From Streptomyces sp. TLI_053 (GTDB lineage: Bacteria; Actinomycetota; Actinomycetes; Streptomycetales; Streptomycetaceae), in NCBI RefSeq assembly GCF_900105395.1, contig NZ_LT629775.1:9141501-9205500 (forward strand): DNA of 64,000 nucleotides, written 5' to 3'. The position numbers and the translations under genes are program-made. This document shows positions 7,327 to 16,078 of this stretch, piece by piece; the stretch's first letter is position 1, and every line of letters begins with the position of its first letter. The notes beneath the pieces are model-generated. The model made no database searches and had not been told where the DNA came from. It saw nothing but the letters and a program-made list of their open reading frames with translations.

Positions 7327-10300
7327 TCACGCGCCGCCCCCGCCCGCCGGGTCCTCGGCGTCCGCCCGGGCCAGCGCCTGCGCCGTCCCGGCCCGTCCGG
7401 TGCCCAGCTTGGCCAGCACGTTCGCCACATGGTGCTCCACCGTGCGCGGTGACAGGAAGAGGGCCTGGGCGATGTCCTGGTTTCCCGTCCCCTGCGCGAG
7501 CAGCTCCGCCACCTGACGTTCGCGCGGCGACAGCCGCTTGCCGTAACCCCGGCGGCCCGGCGAGCCGATCCCGCCGAGATCGAGGTCCCGGCGCAGCTTC
7601 CGGCAGCGGGCGGTGTCCGTGGTGGCTCCCAGCTCCAGGTAGACCCGCTCGGCGGCGGTCATCCGCTCCGCCGCCCGCGCCCGGTCGCGCGCGGCCAGCG
7701 CGGCGGCGATCCGCTCGTCGGCCCGCGCCGCCTCGTACGGCCGCCCGATGTCCTGCCAGTGGTCCCGGGCCCGGGTGAACGCCTCCGCCGCCCCCGGATC
7801 GCCGTCCGCGTCCAGCAGCAGCCCCCGGGCGAGGTGCAGCGCCGCCGTCACGGCCGGCGCGTCCCGGTCGGTGAGGGACTCCGTCGCCTCCTCGACGACC
7901 CCCGCGGCCTCGGCCCGCCCGCCCGTCGCGAGCAGCGCCTCGACGGCGACCGGCAGCAGATCGGCGGTGCGCGCCCAGGCGTCGGCCTGCCGGGCCGTGG
8001 CCAGCGCCGGCCCCACCGTGCCGGCGGCCCCGGCGGTGTCGCCCTCCAGCAACTGGAGGCCGCCGAGCCCGGCGGCCGCCCGCAGCGCCACCGTCACCTG
8101 CGACTCCCGCTGGCCGAAGCGGGCGGCGATCTCGAGCTCCTCCCGGGCCAACGCCAGCCGGCCCCGCCCCGCTGCGAGCCGTCCGAACAGCAGCGAGCGC
8201 TCGGCACCGGCCATCGCCAGGTCGTCGAACTCCGCTCCCAGCCGGGCGAACCGGGGCTCCACCAGGTCCCAGCGCCCGGCCAGCATGTCGAGCCGGATCA
8301 GCGCCAGCCGGCTGTAGCACTCCAGGTACGGAATGCCCGTCAGCCGGGCCAGCCGGCGGCTCTCCTCCAGCAGGTTCGCGGACCGCCGGTCGTAGCCCAG
8401 CTCGATCGCGATCTCGCCCGCGTTGTACAGCGCCCGGGTGGTCTGCCGCATCACCTCGGGGCGCTCGGAGTCGCGCGGCAGCTCGTCCAGCCGGTCCCAG
8501 ACCGCCGGATCGGCGTCCCGGGCCTGGAAGGTGAGCGTGGTGGCCCGCACCGCGGCGGACACGTCCTCGTCCGGGTTGGCCGCCAGCAGGCCCTCCGCCC
8601 GGGCGAGCCACTCCCCGGCCCGGCGGCCGGCCCCGTCGCGCTCGTCCATGGCGATCGCCACCATGGCCCGCGCCGCCCGCACCGGGCGCTCCTCCAACTC
8701 CTCCAGGGACTCCCGGATCCGGTCGAAGCCCGCGCGGTTGCCGCTGTGCACCGCCATCAGGAACCCGAGCGCGAGCCGGATCTCGCCCCGGTCGGCGACC
8801 GGCAGCCGGGGGTCGGCGACCATGCCGCTCAGCACCTGCACGCTGGCCGCCGGGTCGACGTCGTCGGCCGCCAGCCGGGCCAGCGCCAGGGCCGCCCGCC
8901 CGCGGCGGCGCGGGTCGAGGTCGGGCTCGTCGAGCAGACCGCGCAGCATCCGCCGGGCACCGCCCGGGTCGCCGAGGGCGGCGGCCTGGTCGGCGGCGGC
9001 CTGGGCGAGGTCCTGCCAGGCCGGGCGGTCGCCCATGGCCAGGGTGTGTTCGGCGATCCGGGCGAGCGGCCGGGGCTCCCTGGTCCCCAGCGCGGCCGCG
9101 GCCCGCTGGTGCAGGACCCGGCGCCGCGGCCCGGCGATCCGCCCCTGCGCGACCTGGCGGGCGGCCGGGGAGCGGAAGGCGTAGCGGTCCGGTGCGGTCT
9201 CCCGCAGGACGGCCGCGTGCAGCGCCTCGGTCAGGCCGTCGGCCCCGGCCTCGGCGTCCAGTCCGGCGACGGCGGTCAGCAGCGCCTCGTCGGCCGGCGC
9301 CCCGAGGACGGCGGCGGCCGCCACGACGGCGGTGCCGTCGCCGCCCAGGCGGGCGAGCCGCTGGGTCACCGCGTCGCGCAGTCCGCGCGGGATGTCGGCG
9401 GCGGCCAGGACGGCCGCCGGGTCGCCGGTGGCGGTACGCGCGGCGGAGGCACCCGCGCGGTCGGCCGGGGCGCGCTCGGCGAGTGCGGCGTCGGTGGGCG
9501 CGCGGCCGGCCGCGGTGCGCTCGGCCGTGGTGTGCTCGGCGAGGGTGTGCAGGTCCTCCTCGACGGCCAGCGGCAGACCCTCGCTGCGCTCGTGCAGGAC
9601 CCGCGCGAGGTCGGGCGTCGCCGCCGGGCCGAGTACCGACCGGGCCAGCGCCGCGACCGCCGTCTCGTCCAGGGGCTCCAGCCGCTCCAGCCGGACCGGC
9701 GCGTGGACGTCCCCCTGTCCGCCGGTCGGGTCCGGCGCCGGACGGAAGACCGCGCCGGGCGCCGGGGCACCGGGCGGCAGCTCCTCGGGACGGTAGGTGA
9801 GCACCAGCGCGAGCCGCGGCGGCAGGTCACGGGCCAGCCGCACCAGCAGGTCGAGGGTCGCGTCGTCGGCCCACTGGAGGTCCTCGACCACCAGCACCGG
9901 GGCGTCGAGCGCGGTGAGCAGCGCCCGCACCCCCTGGGCGAGCAGCCGGCGCGCGGACAGCAGGGTCCCGCCGTCCGGCGGCACGGCCGGCAGCTGGGCG
10001 GCGAGGTCGGGCAGCACCAGGCGCAGCGCCCCCGTGCTGGGCGGCAGCTCGGCGGGCGGCGGCAGCAGGGCGGCGGCGTCCCGCAGCGCGTCGACCACGG
10101 GCCCGAACGGCTCCGGTTCGCGCAGCGGGTGGCACCGGCCGAGCAGCACCGGCCGACGGGGGGCGGTGTCGCCCCCGGACGTCCCGCCCAGCGCCCGTAC
10201 CGCCTCGGCGACCAGCCGCGACTTGCCGCTGCCCGCCTCGCCCTCGACGAGCAGGACGGCCGGGGGCCGGGCGAGCGCGTCCGTCAGCCGGGCGAGTTCA

Positions 10301-10371
10301 CCGGCCCGGCCCACGAAGGCGGCCCCCGGGGCTCCCCCCTCCGGCGCGGCCGGCGACGACGGCCGGTTCAT
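7327..10371 (-). CDS. Large ATP-binding LuxR-family (LAL) transcriptional regulator
   Basis: 1014 aa from MNRPSSPAAP. An N-terminal AAA-type ATPase has Walker A GEAGSGKS and Walker B VLVVEDLQWADD, followed by a long helical TPR-like middle and a C-terminal LuxR HTH (LSPRERQVAELLAQ...SPRTVEHHVANVLAKLG). LAL proteins are pathway-specific or global activators whose ATPase part senses a ligand. No clear Shine-Dalgarno precedes this ATG; the frame stays open further upstream, but that region overlaps the recombinase-like gene and looks non-coding in this frame. Two 18-bp near-identical direct repeats straddle its stop codon (about 7296-7335). Confidence 0.9.
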   Translation of the reverse strand: MNRPSSPAAPEGGAPGAAFVGRAGELARLTDALARPPAVLLVEGEAGSGKSRLVAEAVRALGGTSGGDTAPRRPVLLGRCHPLREPEPFGPVVDALRDAAALLPPPAELPPSTGALRLVLPDLAAQLPAVPPDGGTLLSARRLLAQGVRALLTALDAPVLVVEDLQWADDATLDLLVRLARDLPPRLALVLTYRPEELPPGAPAPGAVFRPAPDPTGGQGDVHAPVRLERLEPLDETAVAALARSVLGPAATPDLARVLHERSEGLPLAVEEDLHTLAEHTTAERTAAGRAPTDAALAERAPADRAGASAARTATGDPAAVLAAADIPRGLRDAVTQRLARLGGDGTAVVAAAAVLGAPADEALLTAVAGLDAEAGADGLTEALHAAVLRETAPDRYAFRSPAARQVAQGRIAGPRRRVLHQRAAAALGTREPRPLARIAEHTLAMGDRPAWQDLAQAAADQAAALGDPGGARRMLRGLLDEPDLDPRRRGRAALALARLAADDVDPAASVQVLSGMVADPRLPVADRGEIRLALGFLMAVHSGNRAGFDRIRESLEELEERPVRAARAMVAIAMDERDGAGRRAGEWLARAEGLLAANPDEDVSAAVRATTLTFQARDADPAVWDRLDELPRDSERPEVMRQTTRALYNAGEIAIELGYDRRSANLLEESRRLARLTGIPYLECYSRLALIRLDMLAGRWDLVEPRFARLGAEFDDLAMAGAERSLLFGRLAAGRGRLALAREELEIAARFGQRESQVTVALRAAAGLGGLQLLEGDTAGAAGTVGPALATARQADAWARTADLLPVAVEALLATGGRAEAAGVVEEATESLTDRDAPAVTAALHLARGLLLDADGDPGAAEAFTRARDHWQDIGRPYEAARADERIAAALAARDRARAAERMTAAERVYLELGATTDTARCRKLRRDLDLGGIGSPGRRGYGKRLSPRERQVAELLAQGTGNQDIAQALFLSPRTVEHHVANVLAKLGTGRAGTAQALARADAEDPAGGGGA

Positions 10372-10544
10372 CGGCGCCGCGCCCGGCCGCGTCCGGCGCG
10401 GCCGTCGGCACCCCGGCGCGGGGCGGATCCAGTCTGAGCGGGCATACCCCCATGATGCCCGCGCCCGACGGGGTGGCACCGGGTGGGTGGGTCGGTGGCC
10501 CGCACGGGGCAGCGTCCCACGGCCCGGTCTCGGACGGCCCGGTC

Positions 10545-11000
10545 TCAGACGGCCTGGTACGCGGCCGGGTCCCCGCCGGGAGCCGGACGACGCGGGCGGA
10601 CCGGGCCGAGACCGGGGACGGCCGACAGCCGCGGCACCCCGACGGGCCGGACCACCCGCCCCGGTGCCTCGACCACCTTGCAGCCCGCCCGGGCGAACCG
10701 CCGGACGGTCTCCGCGGCCGCCCGGTCGTCGAGCGCGAACACGAACGGGCCCGGGACCAGCACGACGTCCACCCAGCGGCGCTCGGCCGCCACCAACAGG
10801 TTCTCCAGCGCCGGCAGCGGTTCCCGGGTGCTGAGCCCGTGGTCGGTGTACACGTCCGGCATCGGCAGCGCGAGCCGGTCGGCCAGCTGCTCCATGGCCG
10901 TGCGCATGTAGTCGGCCTCCCGCGCGTCGTAGGGCCGGCACCGCAGGTACACCGCGGCCCGCCGCATCGTCGGACGTGCCGCTCGGTGGAGGTCGTGCAT
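10545..11000 (-). CDS. Serine-recombinase-fold protein lacking catalytic residues
   Basis: 151 aa. After residue 12 it follows the resolvase N-terminal domain: AAVYLRC, a LALPMPDVYTDHGLS strand-turn, LPALENLLVAAERRWVDVVLV, then AAETVRRFARAGCKVVE. In active enzymes the first strand ends R-V-S with the nucleophilic Ser; here it is R20-C21-R22, and the D-R-L-x-R motif is absent (VPGPFVFALDD). It has no DNA-binding C-terminal domain. It is probably a domesticated, non-catalytic protein. The ATG at 11000 was chosen on a modest AGGTG 7 nt upstream; residue 12 Met is an alternative. It lies 136 nt downstream of the 23-bp motif. Confidence 0.75.
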   Translation of the reverse strand: MHDLHRAARPTMRRAAVYLRCRPYDAREADYMRTAMEQLADRLALPMPDVYTDHGLSTREPLPALENLLVAAERRWVDVVLVPGPFVFALDDRAAAETVRRFARAGCKVVEAPGRVVRPVGVPRLSAVPGLGPVRPRRPAPGGDPAAYQAV

Positions 11001-11135
11001 GCCGTTCACCTGGCTCTGGTCACTGTGCGTGCGGGGGAGGTCGGCACCGGGCGGCAGGTGGGGGAGGGGCGGGGCCGGGACGGATCCCGGGCGGCCTCGG
11101 GGCCGGTACCCAGCGGACTCCCGGAACGGTACGGG

Positions 11136-11158
11136 GATCAATGGGGGCCACTACCTAT
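11136..11158 (-). promoter_or_regulatory. Copy 2 of the 23-bp motif, upstream of the recombinase-like gene
   Basis: Same motif and orientation as at 7141: GATCAATG, GGG, ACTACCTAT with three differing bases. On the minus strand it reads ATAGGTAGT towards CATTGATC and lies 136 nt before the ATG at 11000. It is likely a shared control element. Confidence 0.55.
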
Positions 11159-11260
11159 TGCTGTACGGGGTCGTACGTACCGCCCGTGCCCGGGCGGCCC
11201 CTGCCGCGCCCCGACAGGCGCCGGCGGCGCCGGGACCGTGCAGGTCGGCCAGGAGTCACG

Positions 11261-11611
11261 TCAGCCCGGGGTCCGATCACCAGGATGCTGGTGACCGCAC
11301 TCCAGCTCGGTCCCATGACGGTCGGTGACCACGTGGTCGACAATGACGTCCTCGGGGTCACCACGCTCGAAGATCCACACGACCGGGTGCTTGTCGGCAG
11401 CGACGACCGTGAACCGGGGATCCCGCGCTCCGGCTCCCGGGATCACGGTGAAGTCGTCGCCCGGTTGCAGCCAGAAGTCCTCGCCGTACGGTTCGACGAA
11501 GAGACAGACAAGATCGTCACCGCCGTTCCGTACTGGGAGCCGGTTCGCAGAAGCCGTCCTGGTGGGTGCCGTTCGACGCGGACCCAGGGTGTCGACGGGC
11601 CATGGCGCCGA
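11261..11611 (-). pseudogene. Conserved reading frame without an upstream start codon
   Basis: The open frame runs from just after a TGA at 11612-11614 to a TGA at 11261. It reads naturally as protein: LPVRNGGDDLVCLFVEPYG, then EDFWLQPGDDFTV, then KHPVVWIFERGD and ELECGHQHPGD. This matches a short actinobacterial family I recall with a V/L-EP-GEDFW-PG-FTV core. The only usable start in frame is the GTG at 11446, which would delete that core. Either the 5' end is decayed, or a frameshift joins it to the neighbouring frame whose ATG is at 11603. Confidence 0.5.
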
Positions 11612-11729
11612 TCATCGCCCGACGGATCAGGCCGCAGCAGACCGGGCCACGTTCCGAGGTGGAGGCCGGCCGTGCCGTGGTGACGCACTTTTCCGCTCGG
11701 TACCTTCCTTCCTGGGCACCGCCGTGTCC

Positions 11730-11755
11730 GGAGGACGCCGGATCCGGCGTCCTCC
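11730..11755. terminator. 26-bp perfect palindrome
   Basis: GGAGGACGCCGG is mirrored exactly around GATC by CCGGCGTCCTCC. It lies between the startless frame (minus strand) and the gene at 11847 (plus strand), so it is a terminator-like hairpin or a large operator in a leader. Confidence 0.5.
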
Positions 11756-11846
11756 CGTGCTCCGGGGCCGGGCGTTTGGGCACTGGCCCTGCGGGGAACG
11801 GGAGTTCGACAATGCACCTGATCAACCGACCGAAGGGCCAGGACCG

Positions 11847-12635
11847 TTGACTCCTCCACCGCCGGGGCGGGTCGACCCCGACCTGGCCGACCGTCTGACC
11901 GACGCGGTACTGCTCTCCGGGCTCCCGGTCGCCTTCGGGGAGGAGGGGCCCGGTGTGCGGATCCGCCCGGCCCGGCCCACCGGTGACGGCGACCGGTGCG
12001 CGGGCGCGGCGGCGCTCGACTGGCTGCCGTCCCCCCGGCTGACCGGCGCCGCCGCGATGGCCGAGCCGGGGCAGTCGGCCGGTCCGGCCCGCGAGGTGGT
12101 CGGGACGGCCATGCTGAACGCGCTCGCCGAGTTCCTGCCCGCGTTCGGGCTGGAGACCACCCGGGACGGCTCCGGCGGGGAGCTCCGCGTCGGCCCGTTG
12201 GCCGTCCCGGCCGTGGGGCTCCGCGTCCCGCCCGGGGTCCTGGCCGCCCGGCCCACCGGGCCGACCCCGGCCGAACTCGGGCTGCCCGCCGCTCTGCTGG
12301 CCACGCTCCGGCGCAGTGCGGCCCTCGCCGGTCTGCCGCTCGCGGCGCACCTCGGCGGTACGGGAATCACCCTCGCGCCGTGCCCGCCGGCCGAGGAGCC
12401 GGGCGCGGGTGGCGCGGCGGACATCGGCTGGAACCCGTCCCGCCGACTCGCCGACCTGGCCGACAGCGACCGCCCGGAGGCACCCGGCGCCGCCGCCGCC
12501 CGCGCGGCGGTCGACGCCGCGATGCGCCACGCCCTCGGCACCGCCCTGCGTGCCTGCGGCACCGAGCTGCGCTGGCTCCACGCCCTGCAACGCCTGCGCG
12601 TCTACGGCGAGTCCGTCCCGACGATCCGCCGCTGA
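11847..12635 (+). CDS. Uncharacterised protein
   Basis: About 262 aa if it starts at TTG 11847 (weak AGGA 4 nt upstream); a later ATG (AMAEPGQSAG) is possible. It is Ala/Pro/Leu-rich, soluble, with repeated helical stretches, and ends in LRWLHALQRLRVYGESVPTIRR. The reading frame has strong actinobacterial codon bias but no motif I can assign. It is followed after 45 nt by another unknown gene in the same direction, possibly co-transcribed. Confidence 0.6.
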   Translation: MTPPPPGRVDPDLADRLTDAVLLSGLPVAFGEEGPGVRIRPARPTGDGDRCAGAAALDWLPSPRLTGAAAMAEPGQSAGPAREVVGTAMLNALAEFLPAFGLETTRDGSGGELRVGPLAVPAVGLRVPPGVLAARPTGPTPAELGLPAALLATLRRSAALAGLPLAAHLGGTGITLAPCPPAEEPGAGGAADIGWNPSRRLADLADSDRPEAPGAAAARAAVDAAMRHALGTALRACGTELRWLHALQRLRVYGESVPTIRR

Positions 12636-12680
12636 CCACCCGCGGCCGACGGCGGGCAGTCGGCCTGTGAGGCTGGCGGG

Positions 12681-13253
12681 GTGGACACGGAGATCAGCGT
12701 TCTGACGGATGGCCGGCTCCTTCGCCCGCCGTCCGAGGTCCGTCCGGGAGAACGGGCCCGGGCGGAGGCCGTCCCGGTGGCGGTGGTCCGGGACGCCGAC
12801 CCGGCGGCCGCACCGCCGGAGGTCCGGACCGTCACGGGGGAGAAGCTCTTCGTCCCGGCCGTGCAGCGGGCCGAGCTCGAGGAGTTCTGCCGACGTCACG
12901 GGATCCCGGTGGTGTGCAGGCCCGATGTGTGGGGCGACCTTCTCGAACCCTTCCTCGACACGGAGTTCACACCGGCGCGGCGTGCCGCGACCGCGGCGGC
13001 CCTGGCCCGCGTCGGGCTCGACGAGGCGGCGGTGGCCGGGATCAGGGCCGAGGTCGGCCCGCTCATGGTGGCCTACAACTCCCTGCACTGGGACTGGGCC
13101 CACCTGGGCCTGGCCGATCTGCTCGACGCCGCGAGCGCCGCCACGGTCCCGGAGCGGTACCGGATCGCGCCCGACCGGATCCCGGCCTTCCGGGCCCGGG
13201 CGATGGCCGTCGCCGAGCTGGGGCACTCGCCCGGCGGGCCGGGCCGCCGCTGA
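12681..13253 (+). CDS. Conserved hypothetical protein
   Basis: 190 aa with a GTG start (MDTEISVLTD). It is soluble, with a conserved-looking core: VTGEKLFVPAVQRAELEEFCRRHGIPVVCRPDVWGDLLEPFLDTEF, then LMVAYNSLHWDWAHLGLADLL. The W-x-W and the His/Asp pair may be functional, but no family was recognised. It lies 45 nt after the previous gene and is probably in the same transcript. Confidence 0.75.
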   Translation: MDTEISVLTDGRLLRPPSEVRPGERARAEAVPVAVVRDADPAAAPPEVRTVTGEKLFVPAVQRAELEEFCRRHGIPVVCRPDVWGDLLEPFLDTEFTPARRAATAAALARVGLDEAAVAGIRAEVGPLMVAYNSLHWDWAHLGLADLLDAASAATVPERYRIAPDRIPAFRARAMAVAELGHSPGGPGRR

Positions 13254-13416
13254 CCGTTTGCCCGCGGACCTGCGGGATTCGGCTCCGTCGCCGCAGGTGG
13301 GTGGCCCTACGGGCGGTGCGGCGTGTCGGCCGGGCCGCGTGCCCGGGTATCTGCCGAAATGAGAGGTGGTGGCCGTGTTTCCGGCCGCTGTCCCTTCCCA
13401 CATCTGGTGGTACTCC

Positions 13417-13956
13417 ATGCGTTTGTCCCCGAAGCTCGTCGGTCCCGCCGTGGCGGTGTGCCTGGCCCTGGGCGGAACCGTCGCGGCCGCCCCGCCCGCC
13501 CCGGACGCGCCGTCCAGGACGGCGGCCCAGTACTGTGCGACCGTCGTGAGCAAGACCCTGGATCCCGCGGGGCACTCCCGTGTCCTCGGCGAGGCATGCT
13601 CGTCCGTGTCCCGCGAGGACGCCCTCGCCCTCGCGGACGCCCCCAACCGCACGGCCGGCCGGCGCAACACCCCGGTCCGCACGCTGCTCCTGGAGGAGTA
13701 CAAGGACGTCGACCGCTACGACAGCATCTACTCGATGTACGGGGACGCCGGCGGCTGCGACGCGGAGGGCTACCACCTCTTCAACTACATCGACATCGCG
13801 GAGAACGTGTCCTCGATGGACGGCTACTACGGCTGCAACAAGGTCCACCTGTGGAACATGAGAAACCAGGAGTCGAACCCGGACCTGGACCTGCCGGCCT
13901 TCAGTCTGGGCTCCTTCAACGACAGCGTCCGCGAGCTGCAGGTCTACCGAGGCTGA
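13417..13956 (+). CDS. Secreted Cys-containing protein, possibly crystallin/I36-inhibitor-like
   Basis: 179 aa from MRLSPKLVGP, which gives a standard signal peptide ending near AAAPPAP. The mature part has paired Cys (QYCATVV, GEACSS, GGCDAEG, YGCNKV) and a Tyr/Asp-rich beta pattern: YDSIYSMYGDAGGCDAEGYH, IDIAENVSSMDGYYGCNKV, ending FNDSVRELQVYRG. The closing S-V-R-x-L-x-V-Y resembles secreted beta/gamma-crystallin or peptidase-inhibitor I36 proteins, but this is tentative. Three upstream in-frame codons could start it, but none preserves the signal peptide as well. Confidence 0.75.
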   Translation: MRLSPKLVGPAVAVCLALGGTVAAAPPAPDAPSRTAAQYCATVVSKTLDPAGHSRVLGEACSSVSREDALALADAPNRTAGRRNTPVRTLLLEEYKDVDRYDSIYSMYGDAGGCDAEGYHLFNYIDIAENVSSMDGYYGCNKVHLWNMRNQESNPDLDLPAFSLGSFNDSVRELQVYRG

Positions 13957-13968
13957 GCGCGCACACCA

Positions 13969-14005
13969 CGGGTGGTCCGTCCCCGGTCCGGGGACGGACC
14001 ACCCG
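13969..14005. terminator. Bidirectional terminator between convergent genes
   Basis: A 16-bp perfect stem (CGGGTGGTCCGTCCCC and its complement) with a 5-nt loop, placed between the stops of the convergent genes at 13956 and 14085. Confidence 0.85.
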
Positions 14006-14084
14006 CGCGCGGACCGCCCTGCGGGCCGTGCGCACCCCCGGCCGGACGGCACAGGCCGGGGTTCGCGGGGGCGGAGCGGTCCGG

Positions 14085-14561
14085 TCAGTGGGCGCGCGGA
14101 AGCACCCAGGTGCCGATGCCCCGGCAGGGGACGGTGAACGCCTCCCCGTCGATATCGCCCATCAGGCACATGCCGGTGCCGACGTCCTGCAGCTGGAAGG
14201 CGCCGTTGGGCGCCTGCTGGTAGGTCCACTGCTGGGACGGGGTGCCGGTGACGCAGGGGCTGGTGCGGACGGTGCCGTCGGCGTCGCTGTCCAGACACAG
14301 CCCGCTCGCCCGGTTGGCGAGGGTCGCCGGGCCGACCGGTGCCAGCAGGGTCCACGTCCACTGCTGGTCCTGCGCCCGTACGCTGCAACGGGCGGTGGAG
14401 ACGGAGACGCCGCCACCGTTCACCAGGCAACGGTCGGACATGTACTGCTCCACCCGCACGGTGCTGCCCGCGGGCGGGACGGAGGCCGAGGCCGGGGTCG
14501 TGGCGGTGAGGGTGAACACGGCCGCCGCCGCCGCGGCTGCGAACAGGGACTCTCGACGCAT
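14085..14561 (-). CDS. Secreted ricin-type beta-trefoil lectin (CBM13-like)
   Basis: 158 aa. The signal peptide MRRESLFAAAAAAAVFTLT ends at ASA. A single beta-trefoil follows with the repeated pattern of Cys pairs and Q-x-W: DRCLVN...QDQQWTW, GLCLDSD...SQQWTYQ and GMCLMGD...IGTWVL. The third repeat has lost the Q of QxW (G-I-G-T-W). It has no catalytic domain, so it is a stand-alone lectin that probably binds extracellular sugar polymers. GAAGGAT lies upstream of the ATG. Confidence 0.9.
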   Translation of the reverse strand: MRRESLFAAAAAAAVFTLTATTPASASVPPAGSTVRVEQYMSDRCLVNGGGVSVSTARCSVRAQDQQWTWTLLAPVGPATLANRASGLCLDSDADGTVRTSPCVTGTPSQQWTYQQAPNGAFQLQDVGTGMCLMGDIDGEAFTVPCRGIGTWVLPRAH

Positions 14562-14698
14562 CACAGGGATCCTTCCGATCAACGCGACCGCGCATCGGCC
14601 GCACCAGGACATACCCGCCCGGTGGTCCGGCCCGAGCGCTCCGTCCCCGATCTCCCTCTGTCGCACGAACCGCCCCGCGCCGTCACCCGGCGGCGCCG

Positions 14699-15226
14699 TC
14701 ACCCGTCGGCGGCGTCCGGGGCGGAGGTGGCGGCCGTCGCGGCGGTGTGCTCGTGGTGGTCCAGGAGGCGGGTCAGCAGGTCCGTCAGGCGGGCGCGTTC
14801 CCCGGCATCGAGGGGGGCGAGCAGCGCGTCCTGGGCGGCGTCTACGACGGCGTCGAGGCGCCGGAGGTGGGTGCGCCCCTCGGTGGTCACTGTGATGACG
14901 TTGCGCCGGCGGTCGGCCGGGTCGGGGGTGCGCTCGACCAGGCCCCGTTCGGCGAGTTCGTTGACGACCGCGACCATGTCGCTGCGGTAGATGCCGGTGC
15001 GCCGGCTGAGCTCCGACTGGCTGGCCGGGCCGCCCTCGGTGAGTGCGGTGAGGGCGGCGAAGTGCCATTTGCGGGCGCCCTCCGCCGCCAGGCCGTCGTT
15101 CACCAGGCGGTCGGCGTGCAGGGCGTTGAGGGCCAGCAGTCGGCTGGGCAGGCCGCGGACACGGGGCGGGGCGGTGTGGCCGGTCATGGCGCCCGGGGTG
15201 TGCCGGGACGTCTCGTCGTTCTTCAC
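14699..15226 (-). CDS. MarR-family transcriptional regulator
   Basis: 175 aa. The MarR winged helix is clear: GGPASQSELSRRTGIYRSDMVAVVNELAERGLVERTPDPADRRRNVITVT, with the DRR wing motif. It is divergent from the dehalogenase-like gene at 15365, with two near-identical dyads between them, so it very likely represses both itself and that gene. The GTG at 15226 gives MKNDETSRHT; an internal ATG at residue 14 is an alternative start. The ligand is probably the dehalogenase substrate or a related compound (inference). Confidence 0.92.
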   Translation of the reverse strand: MKNDETSRHTPGAMTGHTAPPRVRGLPSRLLALNALHADRLVNDGLAAEGARKWHFAALTALTEGGPASQSELSRRTGIYRSDMVAVVNELAERGLVERTPDPADRRRNVITVTTEGRTHLRRLDAVVDAAQDALLAPLDAGERARLTDLLTRLLDHHEHTAATAATSAPDAADG

Positions 15227-15247
15227 GCCCCGCAGTCTAGCCGTTGT

Positions 15248-15262
15248 GTTAGTCGCACTAAC
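15248..15262. promoter_or_regulatory. MarR operator dyad 1
   Basis: GTTAGT-CGC-ACTAAC: perfect 6-bp arms with a 3-bp spacer, 21 nt from the marR start codon. Confidence 0.8.
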
Positions 15263-15285
15263 GATGTAGCGTCATGAATGTCAGC

Positions 15286-15302
15286 CGTTAGTTCGACTAA
15301 CG
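15286..15302. promoter_or_regulatory. MarR operator dyad 2
   Basis: CGTTAGT-TCG-ACTAACG: perfect 7-bp arms. The core is identical to dyad 1 and its centre is 39 bp away. It lies on the promoter side of the dehalogenase-like gene. Confidence 0.8.
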
Positions 15303-16059
15303 AATATGGCGGAGGTGGTGTCGTGCACCCGGCCCCGCCCGGCGCTACGAGAGGAACCGTCCCGATGCTCACCGTCCCTGTGATCGACTCCCATCTGGCC
15401 TATCTGGACACCGGCGCCGACCGCCCTGCCGTCGATGCCGGCCGTCCGCCGGTGGTGCTGCTGCACGGCAACCCCACCTCCTCCCACCTGTGGCGCAATG
15501 TCGTCCCGCACCTGGCCGGCCGCTCCCGGGTGCTCGCGCCCGACCTGATCGGCATGGGTGCCTCCGGCAAGCCCGCCGTCGACTACGGCTTCGACGACCA
15601 GGCCCGTTACCTGGATGCCTGGTTCGAGGCGCTCGGCCTCGACCGGGTCGTCCTGGTGGGCCACGACTGGGGCGGTGCCCTGGCGCTCGACCGGGCGGCC
15701 CGGTATCCGGGCCGGGTGGCCGGGGTCGTCCTGCTGGAGACCTTCCTCAAGCCGCCGGCCGCCGAGGAGCTGCCGCCGCCGGCCCGCGCCCGTGCGGAGG
15801 CGTTCCGTACGCCCGGCGTCGGCGAGCAACTGGTGCTGGAGCAGAACGTCTTCATCGAGACGGCCTTCAAGGGTGGGGTGCTCAACCCGCTGGGCGAGGA
15901 CGAGGTCCGGCCCTACCGCGAGCCGTTCCCGACGCCGGAGAGCCGCCGTCCGATGCTGGCCTGGTCCCGGATGACGCCGATCGACGGCGAGCCGGCCGAG
16001 GTGGTCGCGCGGATGGAGGCGTACGGCCGCTGGCTGGCCGACAGTCCGGAGGTGCCTAA

Positions 16060-16078
16060 GACCGTGTCCTATGTGGTG
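16060..16078 (+). repeat. Left terminal inverted repeat of the IS
   Basis: 19 bp, GACCGTGTCCTATGTGGTG, exact complement of 16906-16924. Confidence 0.97.

Noticed and set aside
7759..10437. Long plus-strand frame (892 codons)
   Set aside because: Complement of the LAL regulator, whose Walker and HTH motifs are unmistakable. The plus frame has only Arg/Gln/Gly-rich low complexity.
10998..11260. Origin or attachment-site candidate near the recombinase-like gene
   Set aside because: The recombinase-like protein lacks its nucleophile, no tRNA or integrase is nearby, and the 23-bp motif copies are direct, not paired as recombination sites with a mobile segment.
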